Source: Paludibacter jiangxiensis
Lineage (GTDB): Bacteria; Bacteroidota; Bacteroidia; Bacteroidales; Paludibacteraceae
Reading direction: 5' to 3'
Assembly (NCBI RefSeq): GCF_001618385.1
Contig: NZ_BDCR01000001.1
Coordinates: 682,001-746,000 of the forward strand
Length of the DNA: 64,000 bases
A program made the translations under genes and the position numbers. A model generated the notes under the pieces. It did no database searches. It was not told where the DNA came from and saw only the letters and a program-made list of their open reading frames with translations. Shown here piece after piece: positions 37,765-45,006 of this stretch (positions are counted from its first letter, which is position 1; each line of letters opens with the position of its first letter).

Positions 37765-38462
37765 AGCGTCATCAACAGGTTCATCGTATGGCAAGCTACC
37801 ACACCGGCCGTTTCGGTACGGAGGCGGCTTTCTCCAAGCGAAACCGGTTGAAATCCGTTTTGCAGCGCCATTTCCACCTCTTCCGGACTAAAATCTCCTT
37901 CAGGACCAATCATCACCAACGTCGATTCGTTTTTGTTGTACAGCTGTTGTAACAGTCGTTTTTCGCCTTCGTAACAGTGGGCAATGAATTTTTGCGATTC
38001 GGTGGCTTGTTTCAACAGTTGCTGCACCGGACATGCCGGGTTCAGCTTCGGGAGATAGGCCTTTTGCGACTGTTTCATCGCCGAAACAAGAATCTTCTCA
38101 ATCCGTTCCAAATTGATATTTTTCCGTTCAGAGAAACGGCAGAAAACAGGCGTAATCTCGTCGATCCCAATCTCAGTCACCTTTTCGGCAAACCACTCCA
38201 GACGATCCATGTTTTTGGTAGGAGCAATTGCAATGTGAATCCGCGAAGCTCTTCCGGTCTCTGTTGCCTGGCGGTTGATGATTTCTACCGCTGTGTGCTT
38301 AGGATGCGGCGCTACAATTTTTGCCCCGAACATTCCACCTTGGCCATCGACAATAAGCACCTCTTCTCCGGCTTTCATACGCAATACTTTCGCACAATGG
38401 AGGGACTCTTCTTCGGAAAGAACAGAGGTTTCAAGAATATTTGGAGAGTAAAAAATAGTCAT
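37761..38462 (-). CDS. rsmE: 16S rRNA (uracil1498-N3)-methyltransferase
   Basis: A 233-aa SPOUT-class methyltransferase modifying U1498 of 16S rRNA. Evidence: an N-terminal PUA-like region (HCAKVLRMKAGEEVLIVDGQGGMF) and the knotted C-terminal SAM site (MIGPEGDFSPEEVEMAL; LGESRLRTETAGVVA). Full length. The stop codon shares bases with the stop of the opposing PAP2-like gene (37761-37764). It forms a run with DUF5522 (18 nt) and hisF upstream on the same strand. Confidence 0.93.
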   Translation of the reverse strand: MTIFYSPNILETSVLSEEESLHCAKVLRMKAGEEVLIVDGQGGMFGAKIVAPHPKHTAVEIINRQATETGRASRIHIAIAPTKNMDRLEWFAEKVTEIGIDEITPVFCRFSERKNINLERIEKILVSAMKQSQKAYLPKLNPACPVQQLLKQATESQKFIAHCYEGEKRLLQQLYNKNESTLVMIGPEGDFSPEEVEMALQNGFQPVSLGESRLRTETAGVVACHTMNLLMTL

Positions 38463-38480
38463 GTGTGGTATGATTGCAAA

Positions 38481-38705
38481 CTATAGTCCGTATTTTTCTG
38501 CGATGCCAGACCGAAGGTTCCGGTTTCCCTTCACTGCTTTGGGAGAATAGGGACAGTTGGGGCAGCCGTTTGAACAGCAATAACCCCGTTTGGCAAGATA
38601 AAATTCTGTCATAATACGATACCCTTCGGGCGCCATATAATAATCCACACCTTCTTGTAGGTTGCTACAAAATCCGGGGCTTGGCGAGTCATCGAGTAAG
38701 GGCAT
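38481..38705 (-). CDS. DUF5522 domain-containing small protein
   Basis: A 74-aa cytoplasmic protein whose core GVDYYMAPEGYRIMTEFYLAKRGYCCSNGCPNCPY matches DUF5522. Four cysteines in CCSNGCPNC probably bind a metal such as zinc or an iron-sulfur centre (inferred). The C-terminal tail is basic. The function is unknown. It is located between hisF (40 nt) and rsmE (18 nt), in one probable transcription unit. Confidence 0.85.
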   Translation of the reverse strand: MPLLDDSPSPGFCSNLQEGVDYYMAPEGYRIMTEFYLAKRGYCCSNGCPNCPYSPKAVKGNRNLRSGIAEKYGL

Positions 38706-38745
38706 CTGTAAAAAGATTAATGGGTTCCTGTAAGGCGAAGAGTAA

Positions 38746-39504
38746 TTATATTCTCACTTCCACGCCTTTGCTTCTCAAATAGCCTTTCAGGTCGGGCAAC
38801 TCAATTTCTCCGTAGTGAAAGAGGCTGGCTGCCAAAGCAGCATCGGCTTTTCCCTGTTCAAACACATCCACAAAGTGATCCATATTTCCGGCACCACCGC
38901 TGGCAATAACCGGCACCGATACGCTTTCCGAAACCATGCGGGTAAGTTCCACGGCAAAACCGGCTTTGGTTCCGTCGTGATCCATCGAGGTGAGCAAAAT
39001 CTCTCCGGCACCGAGGTCAACCGCCCGTTTCACCCATTCGTAGGTACGCACTTCGGTCGGAATACGGCCGCCGTTGAGAAACACGATCCATTCGCCGTTC
39101 ACAAACTTAGTATCGACCGCCAATACCACACACTGCGAACCGAATTGTTTCGCCAAATCATTAATTAGTTGCGGATTGCGCACAGCCGCCGAGTTAACCG
39201 AAATCTTATCGGCTCCGGCATTGAGCAGTACCGAAACGTCATCTACGCTACTGATACCACCTCCTACGGTAAATGGAATATTAATATGTTGGGCAATGCG
39301 GGTAACCAGTTCGGCAAAAGTCTTACGTTTTTCGTGCGTAGCCGTGATGTCGAGAAATACCAGTTCATCGGCACCCATCTGAGCATAGCGGCTACCCAGT
39401 TCAACAGGGTCACCAACTGCCTGTATATTAACAAAATTGATTCCTTTTACGGTTTGCCCGTCTTTGATGTCGAGACAGGGAATGATACGTTTGGTAAGTG
39501 GCAT
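38746..39504 (-). CDS. hisF: Imidazole glycerol phosphate synthase, cyclase subunit
   Basis: A 252-aa (beta-alpha)8 barrel producing imidazole glycerol phosphate and AICAR in histidine synthesis. Visible: N-terminal [16 protein letters not shown] with the catalytic Asp (D12), [21 protein letters not shown] phosphate site, [11 protein letters not shown], the second catalytic Asp in VLAVDTK, and the C-terminal [14 protein letters not shown]. No other his genes are present here, so it is detached from a his operon at this locus; the partner HisH must be elsewhere. A DksA-family terminator precedes it. Confidence 0.95.
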   Translation of the reverse strand: MPLTKRIIPCLDIKDGQTVKGINFVNIQAVGDPVELGSRYAQMGADELVFLDITATHEKRKTFAELVTRIAQHINIPFTVGGGISSVDDVSVLLNAGADKISVNSAAVRNPQLINDLAKQFGSQCVVLAVDTKFVNGEWIVFLNGGRIPTEVRTYEWVKRAVDLGAGEILLTSMDHDGTKAGFAVELTRMVSESVSVPVIASGGAGNMDHFVDVFEQGKADAALAASLFHYGEIELPDLKGYLRSKGVEVRI

Positions 39505-39523
39505 AATGAAGATGCTTATTAAT

Positions 39524-39561
39524 AAAAAAACGGCAACCGGTACATTTTTCCCGATTGCCGT
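39524..39561 (-). terminator. Rho-independent terminator of the DksA-family gene
   Basis: An 11-bp stem ACGGCAATCGG / CCGGTTGCCGT (one G-U, 39551-39561 with 39530-39540), a 10-nt loop, and a T7 run on the minus strand. Confidence 0.88.
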
Positions 39562-39582
39562 CGCAAAATGTACGGTTGTAAG

Positions 39583-39957
39583 TTACTTGCCTCCTTTGGC
39601 CTCGATGCTCAATGTGGCATGAGGAACAGCGCGAAGGCGTTCTTTCGGAATCAGCTTGCCGGTTTCGCGGCAAATTCCGTAAGTTTTATTTTCGATGCGA
39701 ACCAAAGCGGCTTGCAAGTGTTGTATAAACTTCATCTGGCGCTGAGCAAGGCGTCCTGCTTCTTCTTTCGACAAAGTTGAAGCTCCCTCTTCCAACACTT
39801 TGAATGTGGGAGAAGTATCGGTGGTATCATTGCCGTCCATATTGGTCAGACTCAGCTTCAGCAGTTCATAATCGTGTTCTGCTTTCCCAAGTTTTTCCAT
39901 AATAATGGCGCGGAATTCCTCCAGCTCTGCATCCGAATAGCGTGTTTTTTCTGCCAT
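39583..39957 (-). CDS. TraR/DksA family transcriptional regulator
   Basis: A 124-aa DksA-like protein that would bind the RNA polymerase secondary channel. An N-terminal coiled coil (about 8-90) is followed by the C-terminal region YGICRETGKLIPKERLRAVPHATLSIEAK. The zinc finger has lost its usual cysteines: only one Cys remains (CRETG), as is common in Bacteroidota DksA homologues. The acidic tip residues of the coiled coil (DGNDTTDTSP region) may act as in DksA; this is inferred. It lies 87 nt after the ileS stop on the same strand and ends with its own terminator. Confidence 0.88.
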   Translation of the reverse strand: MAEKTRYSDAELEEFRAIIMEKLGKAEHDYELLKLSLTNMDGNDTTDTSPTFKVLEEGASTLSKEEAGRLAQRQMKFIQHLQAALVRIENKTYGICRETGKLIPKERLRAVPHATLSIEAKGGK

Positions 39958-40043
39958 TGCAAATAAATTTTAGGTCGTTTTTAAGAGAGCGCTAAATTAT
40001 AGATTCTATAAGAGATTACAATACGTTTTTTGTTTTTTTTAGA

Positions 40044-43000
40044 TTACGCCTTGGTCACTCCTATTTTAACAATAAACTCTTCAAAATCCAGGTCTACAGC
40101 TTCTTCCACTTTTTCGTGCAAAGTAATCGAGTTTGCCAGTGTTTGAGTTGCAATATAAGCAGAAAAATCAGCAATTGCATCATTAATTTCGGCTTGTTTC
40201 TCAATTTTCACAACGATGCGGTCAGTAATTTCGTAACCACTTGACTTACGGATATTTTGAATACGGTTCACAAATTCGCGGGCAATACCTTCTTTGCGCA
40301 ATTCGTCAGTAATAGTGATGTCGAGCGCCACGGTGAGACTACCATCGTTGGCAACCAACCAGCCCGGAATATCTTCCGAAATAACTTCTACATCAGCTAA
40401 TTCAACAGTTGCTTCCTGACCTTCGATAGAGAAAGTAAACTTACCATCCTGTTCCAGTGCTACAATATCTTCCTGTGACATCGACGTTGTTGCTGCTGCC
40501 AGCAGTTTCATGATCTTACCGAATTTCGGGCCAAGTTTCTTGAAATCGGGCTTGATACGTTTCACCAGAATGCCGGAAGTGTTGTCAACAAAATTGATCT
40601 CTTTCACGTTGACTTCGTTCAGAATCAAGGCTTTGACAGCTTCAATATTTTCACGCACCGTTTGATCTTTCACCGGCAACATGATCTTCGACAGCGGCTG
40701 ACGCACTTTGATATTTTCCTTTTTCCGTAATGAAAGTACCATCGACGAAATTTCCTGAGCCAGCTGCATCCGTTCTTCCAAGGTCTTATCTACCAGTTCG
40801 GCACGATAGGTAGGAAAGTCGGCCAGGTGAACTGAAACGTCGTTGCCCTTGCCGGTTGCTTTGATGAGGTCGTTGTACAATTTATCCGCATAGAATGGAG
40901 AGATCGGAGCCATCAGGCGGGCAACCGTTTCGAGACAGGTATAAAGCGTTTGATATGCCGAAATTTTGTCTGTATCGTATTCTCCACCCCAGAAACGTTT
41001 ACGGTTGAGGCGCACGTACCAGTTACTCAGGTGATCGTTCACGAAATCGGAGATGGCACGGCCTGCGCGGGTCGGTTCGTATGTGTTGTAATATTCATCC
41101 ACATCTTTCACCAAAGTATTGAGCAGCGAAAGAATCCAGCGGTCGATTTCAGGACGCTGATCGAGTGCAACCTCCGCTTCGGCATACGAGAATCCGTCGA
41201 CGTTGGCATACAAAGCGAAGAAAGAATAGGTGTTGTAAAGCGTTCCGAAGAATTTACGGCGCACCTCTTCGATGCCATCCACGTCGAATTTCAGGTTGTC
41301 CCAGGGCGAAGCGTTGGTCATCATGTACCAGCGCAACGGATCAGAACCATATTTTTCGATCGTCGAGAACGGATCGACAGCATTGCCAAGACGTTTCGAC
41401 ATTTTATTGCCATTCTTATCGAGCACCAAACCGGTAGAAACCACGTTTTTGAAGGCAACCGAACCTTTCACCATCGTGCTGATAGCGTGAAGGGTAAAGA
41501 ACCATCCGCGGGTCTGGTCGACACCTTCTGAGATAAAGTTTGCAGGGTAATTTGAGCCCGATTCAACCATCTCTTTATTTTCGAACGGATAGTGCAGCTG
41601 TGCAAAAGGCATTGCTCCCGAATCGAACCAAACGTCGATCAGGTCGCTTTCGCGCTTCATCGGTTTGCCGCTTTCAGAAACTAAGATAATGCCATCCACA
41701 TAAGGACGGTGCAGATCGATATTTTCCACCGCATAATTTTCAGCCGTGTAAACACCCGGTTTGAAATTCTTGTACGGGTTTTCCGTCATGAAACCGGCTG
41801 CAATCGATTTTTCAATCTCTTCGATCAATTCGGCAACCGAACCGATACACTTCTCTTCCGAACCGTCTTCGGTACGCCAGATAGGCAACGGAGTTCCCCA
41901 GTAACGCGAACGCGAAAGGTTCCAGTCGTTGAGATTTTCGAGCCACTTACCGAAACGTCCCGAACCGGTAGAGGCCGGTTTCCAGTTGATCGTATTGTTG
42001 AGTTCGATCATCTTTTCGCGGGCAGCCGTCGAGCGGATGAACCAGCTGTCGAGCGGATAATAGAGCACCGGTTTGTCGGTACGCCAGCAGTGCGGATAAT
42101 TGTGCACATGCTTTTCTATTTTGAACGCTAGGCCTTGTTGTTTCAGCATCACGCAAAGGTCGATATCGAGTGTAGCATCGGCATCGGTCAGCGTGTCGTC
42201 GTACGCATTTTTCACGTAACGTCCGGCATATTCGCCATAAGCTTCTGCGTTGACATTTGCAGCAACAAAAGCAGGATCGAGATCTTCGATTTTATAGAAT
42301 TTTCCGGTAAGGTCTACCATCGGGCGTTGATTGCCATCCTTGTCAATGAGCAACATCGGAGGAATTCCGTTGGCTTTCCCAACGCGGTCGTCATCCGCAC
42401 CGAAAGTAGGCGCGATATGAACAATACCTGTACCATCTTCGGTGGTTACGAAATCGCCGGTGATGACACGGAAAGCACCTTCGCCCGGATTTACCCAAGG
42501 AATCAGTTGTTCGTATTCCATGCCGGCCAAATCGCTGCCTTTCATTTTTGCCAACACTTCGTATTCGTTTTTGCCCATTACCGCACCAAGGAGGCTTTCG
42601 GCCAAAATATATTCGCACTCCTGTTTGGAATAAGGATTGGCAGCTTTTACTCTGACGTAATCAATATTCGGGCCAACGCAAAGAGCAGTATTTGAAGGCA
42701 ATGTCCACGGAGTAGTTGTCCATGCAAGGAAAAATCCGTTCGCGTCGCCTTTGATTTTGAATTGTGCCACGCAAGTGGTATCCTTCACGTCGCGGTAACA
42801 ACCCGGTTGGTTCAACTCGTGAGTGCTCAATCCGGTACCGGCAGCAGGAGAGTATGGCTGAATGGTGTAACCTTTATAGAGGTAATTGTTGTTATACAAT
42901 TCTTTAAGCAACCACCAGAGAGTTTCAATGTAGCGGTTGTCGTAGGTGATGTAAGGGTTGTTCATGTCGACCCAGTAGCCCATTTTGCGGGTCAGGTCTT

Positions 43001-43400
43001 CCCACTCTTTGGTGAATTTCATCACATCCTTGCGGCAAGCTGCATTGTATTCGTCAACGGTGATCTTTTTACCGATATCCTCTTTGGTAATTCCCAGACG
43101 TTTTTCAACGCCAAGCTCTACGGGAAGTCCGTGGGTATCCCATCCGGCCTTACGGTTCACGAGGAAACCTTTCATCGTTTTATAACGACAAAAAATATCC
43201 TTGATGGTGCGCGCCATCACGTGGTGGATGCCCGGCATTCCGTTAGCAGAAGGAGGTCCTTCGTAGAAAATAAAGCTCGGATGGCCTTTGCGGGTTTCGA
43301 GACTTTTGTGGAAAATATCCTGTTCATCCCACTTCTTCAGCACCTCTTTGTTGATATCGGAAAGATTAAAAGACGAATATTCGGCAAATTTCTTGCTCAT
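40044..43400 (-). CDS. ileS: Isoleucine-tRNA ligase
   Basis: A 1118-aa class I synthetase charging tRNA-Ile. Motifs: the HIGH-equivalent PPSANGMPGIHHVMARTIKD (about 50-69), GWDTHGLPVE, the CP1 editing domain (ATTPWTLPSNTALCV; GTGIVHIAPTFGADD), RYWGTPLPIW, GVDQTRGWFFTLH, and KMSKR in NGNKMSKRLGN. A long C-terminal anticodon-binding region with DUF5915-like end is present, typical of the longer IleS type. Upstream a TAACTTTG box occurs on the minus strand (43464-43457) without a clear -33 partner. Confidence 0.97.
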   Translation of the reverse strand: MSKKFAEYSSFNLSDINKEVLKKWDEQDIFHKSLETRKGHPSFIFYEGPPSANGMPGIHHVMARTIKDIFCRYKTMKGFLVNRKAGWDTHGLPVELGVEKRLGITKEDIGKKITVDEYNAACRKDVMKFTKEWEDLTRKMGYWVDMNNPYITYDNRYIETLWWLLKELYNNNYLYKGYTIQPYSPAAGTGLSTHELNQPGCYRDVKDTTCVAQFKIKGDANGFFLAWTTTPWTLPSNTALCVGPNIDYVRVKAANPYSKQECEYILAESLLGAVMGKNEYEVLAKMKGSDLAGMEYEQLIPWVNPGEGAFRVITGDFVTTEDGTGIVHIAPTFGADDDRVGKANGIPPMLLIDKDGNQRPMVDLTGKFYKIEDLDPAFVAANVNAEAYGEYAGRYVKNAYDDTLTDADATLDIDLCVMLKQQGLAFKIEKHVHNYPHCWRTDKPVLYYPLDSWFIRSTAAREKMIELNNTINWKPASTGSGRFGKWLENLNDWNLSRSRYWGTPLPIWRTEDGSEEKCIGSVAELIEEIEKSIAAGFMTENPYKNFKPGVYTAENYAVENIDLHRPYVDGIILVSESGKPMKRESDLIDVWFDSGAMPFAQLHYPFENKEMVESGSNYPANFISEGVDQTRGWFFTLHAISTMVKGSVAFKNVVSTGLVLDKNGNKMSKRLGNAVDPFSTIEKYGSDPLRWYMMTNASPWDNLKFDVDGIEEVRRKFFGTLYNTYSFFALYANVDGFSYAEAEVALDQRPEIDRWILSLLNTLVKDVDEYYNTYEPTRAGRAISDFVNDHLSNWYVRLNRKRFWGGEYDTDKISAYQTLYTCLETVARLMAPISPFYADKLYNDLIKATGKGNDVSVHLADFPTYRAELVDKTLEERMQLAQEISSMVLSLRKKENIKVRQPLSKIMLPVKDQTVRENIEAVKALILNEVNVKEINFVDNTSGILVKRIKPDFKKLGPKFGKIMKLLAAATTSMSQEDIVALEQDGKFTFSIEGQEATVELADVEVISEDIPGWLVANDGSLTVALDITITDELRKEGIAREFVNRIQNIRKSSGYEITDRIVVKIEKQAEINDAIADFSAYIATQTLANSITLHEKVEEAVDLDFEEFIVKIGVTKA

Positions 43401-43827
43401 AAAATGCTAATTATATTGCGATTAACGATTGTGATACTTATTCTGAAAAAACGCCACAAAGTTAGTGATTTTTTACGAGACTTATAACAGGTTTTACCGG
43501 CTAATTTGAGCTGAAAATCAGCAGAAACAAAACTGAAACCACAGAATCAATTGTACATCGTAATTCCGGTAGCGATCGGGAGAATTGTAAATATTGATCG
43601 AGTATTGAGTCCACTCCGAAAAGTCGAATCTTCAACGCAAAGACACGAAGACACAAAGAAAAATCAATCTGACTTTCAAAGGTATCTGACAATCAACAAT
43701 CTTTTTTCAAGAGCGCAAAGAGAAAATCTACGATTTTTCAATAAATCTGCTTTTTCGTAGGAAAATCAGTATTGAGAGTTTCGCTTCAAGCGAAGCTCTC
43801 AATTATCAAGGTCTTTTTTCTTTGCTC
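43401..43827. other. Gene-free stretch with repeats between ileS and crcB
   Basis: No coding region is supported. It holds an 8-nt-periodic repeat (43635-43658, three units ACGCAAAG/ACACGAAG/ACACAAAG) and a strong hairpin (43771-43785 with 43789-43803, one G-U). The possible -7 box of ileS is at its start. Confidence 0.5.
43771..43803. other. Hairpin upstream of crcB
   Basis: A 15-bp inverted repeat (ATTGAGAGTTTCGCT with AGCGAAGCTCTCAAT, one G-U) closing a 3-nt loop. Not followed closely by a T-run on either strand; it lies 25 nt before the crcB promoter. Its role is unknown. Confidence 0.55.
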
Positions 43828-43860
43828 TTTGTTCTTTATTCTGATTTTGCCGTACATTTG
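43828..43860 (+). promoter_or_regulatory. Promoter of crcB-DUF190 (TTTG-N21-TACATTTG)
   Basis: TTTG (43828-43831), a 21-nt spacer and TACATTTG (43853-43860), leaving a leader of roughly 14 nt before the crcB ATG. That is too short for a fluoride riboswitch. Confidence 0.7.
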
Positions 43861-43880
43861 CAGAAAGAATTCTGTGTAAA

Positions 43881-44258
43881 ATGTTCAAAACAATACTCAT
43901 AGTCGGGTCGGGAGGCTTTATTGGGAGCGTGGCCCGTTTTTATATCTCGAAACTGAACCTGCATGTCGATTTTCTTTCTATTCCGGTGGGAACCCTGCTG
44001 GTGAATGTGCTGGGCTGTTTCATCATCGGTTTCCTCACGGGTATTGCCGATAAAAGTGCCATTCTGACCGTTGAATGGCGCATGTTCCTGATGGTAGGAA
44101 TCTGCGGAGGATTCACCACTTTTTCGTCGTTTGCCAACGAAAACCTGATGTTGCTCCACAACGGATTGTTCCTGTCTATTTTTCTTTATACCGGGTTAAG
44201 TATTTTGCTCGGCTTTACAGCGGTATATCTTGGTTACGTCACCTCAAATCTGCTTTAA
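43881..44258 (+). CDS. crcB: Fluoride efflux transporter CrcB (Fluc)
   Basis: A 125-aa protein with four transmembrane helices. Family motifs are GSGGFIGSVARFYIS, GTLLVNVLGCFIIGFLTG and GICGGFTTFSSFANE, the last with the Phe/Thr/Ser pore track. It forms a dual-topology dimeric channel exporting fluoride. The DUF190 gene follows after 2 nt, a common partner of crcB. Confidence 0.95.
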   Translation: MFKTILIVGSGGFIGSVARFYISKLNLHVDFLSIPVGTLLVNVLGCFIIGFLTGIADKSAILTVEWRMFLMVGICGGFTTFSSFANENLMLLHNGLFLSIFLYTGLSILLGFTAVYLGYVTSNLL

Positions 44259-44260
44259 GT

Positions 44261-44605
44261 ATGGAAAAGTCACACAGCATTCTGAAGTTTTACCTCAGCA
44301 CTACCGACAAACTTAACAACAAGTTATTGTACGAATACATAGTGCAGGAAGCCCGCAAACAGGGCATTTCGGGGACAACCGTCTACCGCGGCATTATGGG
44401 TTACGGACTGAGCAGTACCATCTACTCCTCCAAATTTTGGGAACTGACCGAGAAATTGCCGGTAATGATAGAAATGATTGACGAAACCGACAAGCTGGAG
44501 GCATTTTACGAGTACCTCGAACCCGAATTGCTCGAAATGCCCAAAGGCTGCCTCATCACTCTCGACCCGATCACCATCAAGCTGCATAAATCGGGGAAGC
44601 ATTAG
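44261..44605 (+). CDS. DUF190 domain-containing protein (CrcB partner)
   Basis: A 114-aa soluble protein of the DUF190 family with a PII-like ferredoxin fold: KFYLSTTDKLNNKLLYEYIVQEARKQGISG, TVYRGIMGYGL and KLPVMIEMIDETDKLEAFYEYLEP. It probably regulates or accompanies the CrcB channel, as the genes are fused or adjacent in many genomes; the mechanism is unknown. The open frame extends upstream into crcB, but the ATG at 44261, 2 nt after the crcB stop, fits translational coupling and the family N-terminus. Confidence 0.9.
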   Translation: MEKSHSILKFYLSTTDKLNNKLLYEYIVQEARKQGISGTTVYRGIMGYGLSSTIYSSKFWELTEKLPVMIEMIDETDKLEAFYEYLEPELLEMPKGCLITLDPITIKLHKSGKH

Positions 44606-44620
44606 AAATTACACTTTTTA

Positions 44621-44796
44621 CCTCTCCTCAACCACTCTCCCGAAGAGAGGCAGTGCTGTTAAGTTCTATGTTTTGCCCGTCAGGGTATACATGTCAATAG
44701 AAATCAAGCCTTTTTGTGGCATTTTTTCCCGTAGGGGAATGCACAATGGATGTCCTACGGACAAAAATTGTCAAGCTGGAACAATTTTTCTATTGA
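44621..44796. repeat. Nested inverted repeats between DUF190 and SNF2 helicase genes
   Basis: In the 400-nt gap: CCTCTC / GAGAGG (44621-44626 with 44645-44650). Then a module bounded by TCAATAGAAA (44694-44703) and its exact complement TTTCTATTGA (44787-44796), enclosing CCGTAGG / CCTACGG (44729-44735 with 44754-44760) flanked by T-rich and A-rich arms. No reading frame of note is inside. The layout resembles a small non-autonomous mobile or REP-like element; relatives elsewhere in the genome must be searched to confirm. Confidence 0.5.
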
Positions 44797-45006
44797 TATG
44801 AAAGCCCTCTGGGCTATAATTGGCCAGAACTTCATCGCCCTGCGAAGTGAAGCGCTTTGCATCTGAATAATGTGTTTGATATAATTGTTCCATCCCTTTT
44901 CGGAGCAAAAACAATTTCCTATTTTTGTATACTTCAATAATTGTTCGACCGAATGCTCCAACTCATTGTCTGTATCCGCAAGCATGTCTTATTTGGGTAT
45001 ATTCTA

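Noticed and set aside
40950-43487. Several long plus-strand frames over ileS
   Set aside because: All are antisense to an intact isoleucyl-tRNA synthetase and show no domain.
43861-43880. Fluoride riboswitch ahead of crcB
   Set aside because: The promoter box ends at 43860, leaving about 14 transcribed nt before the ATG; there is no room for the aptamer.
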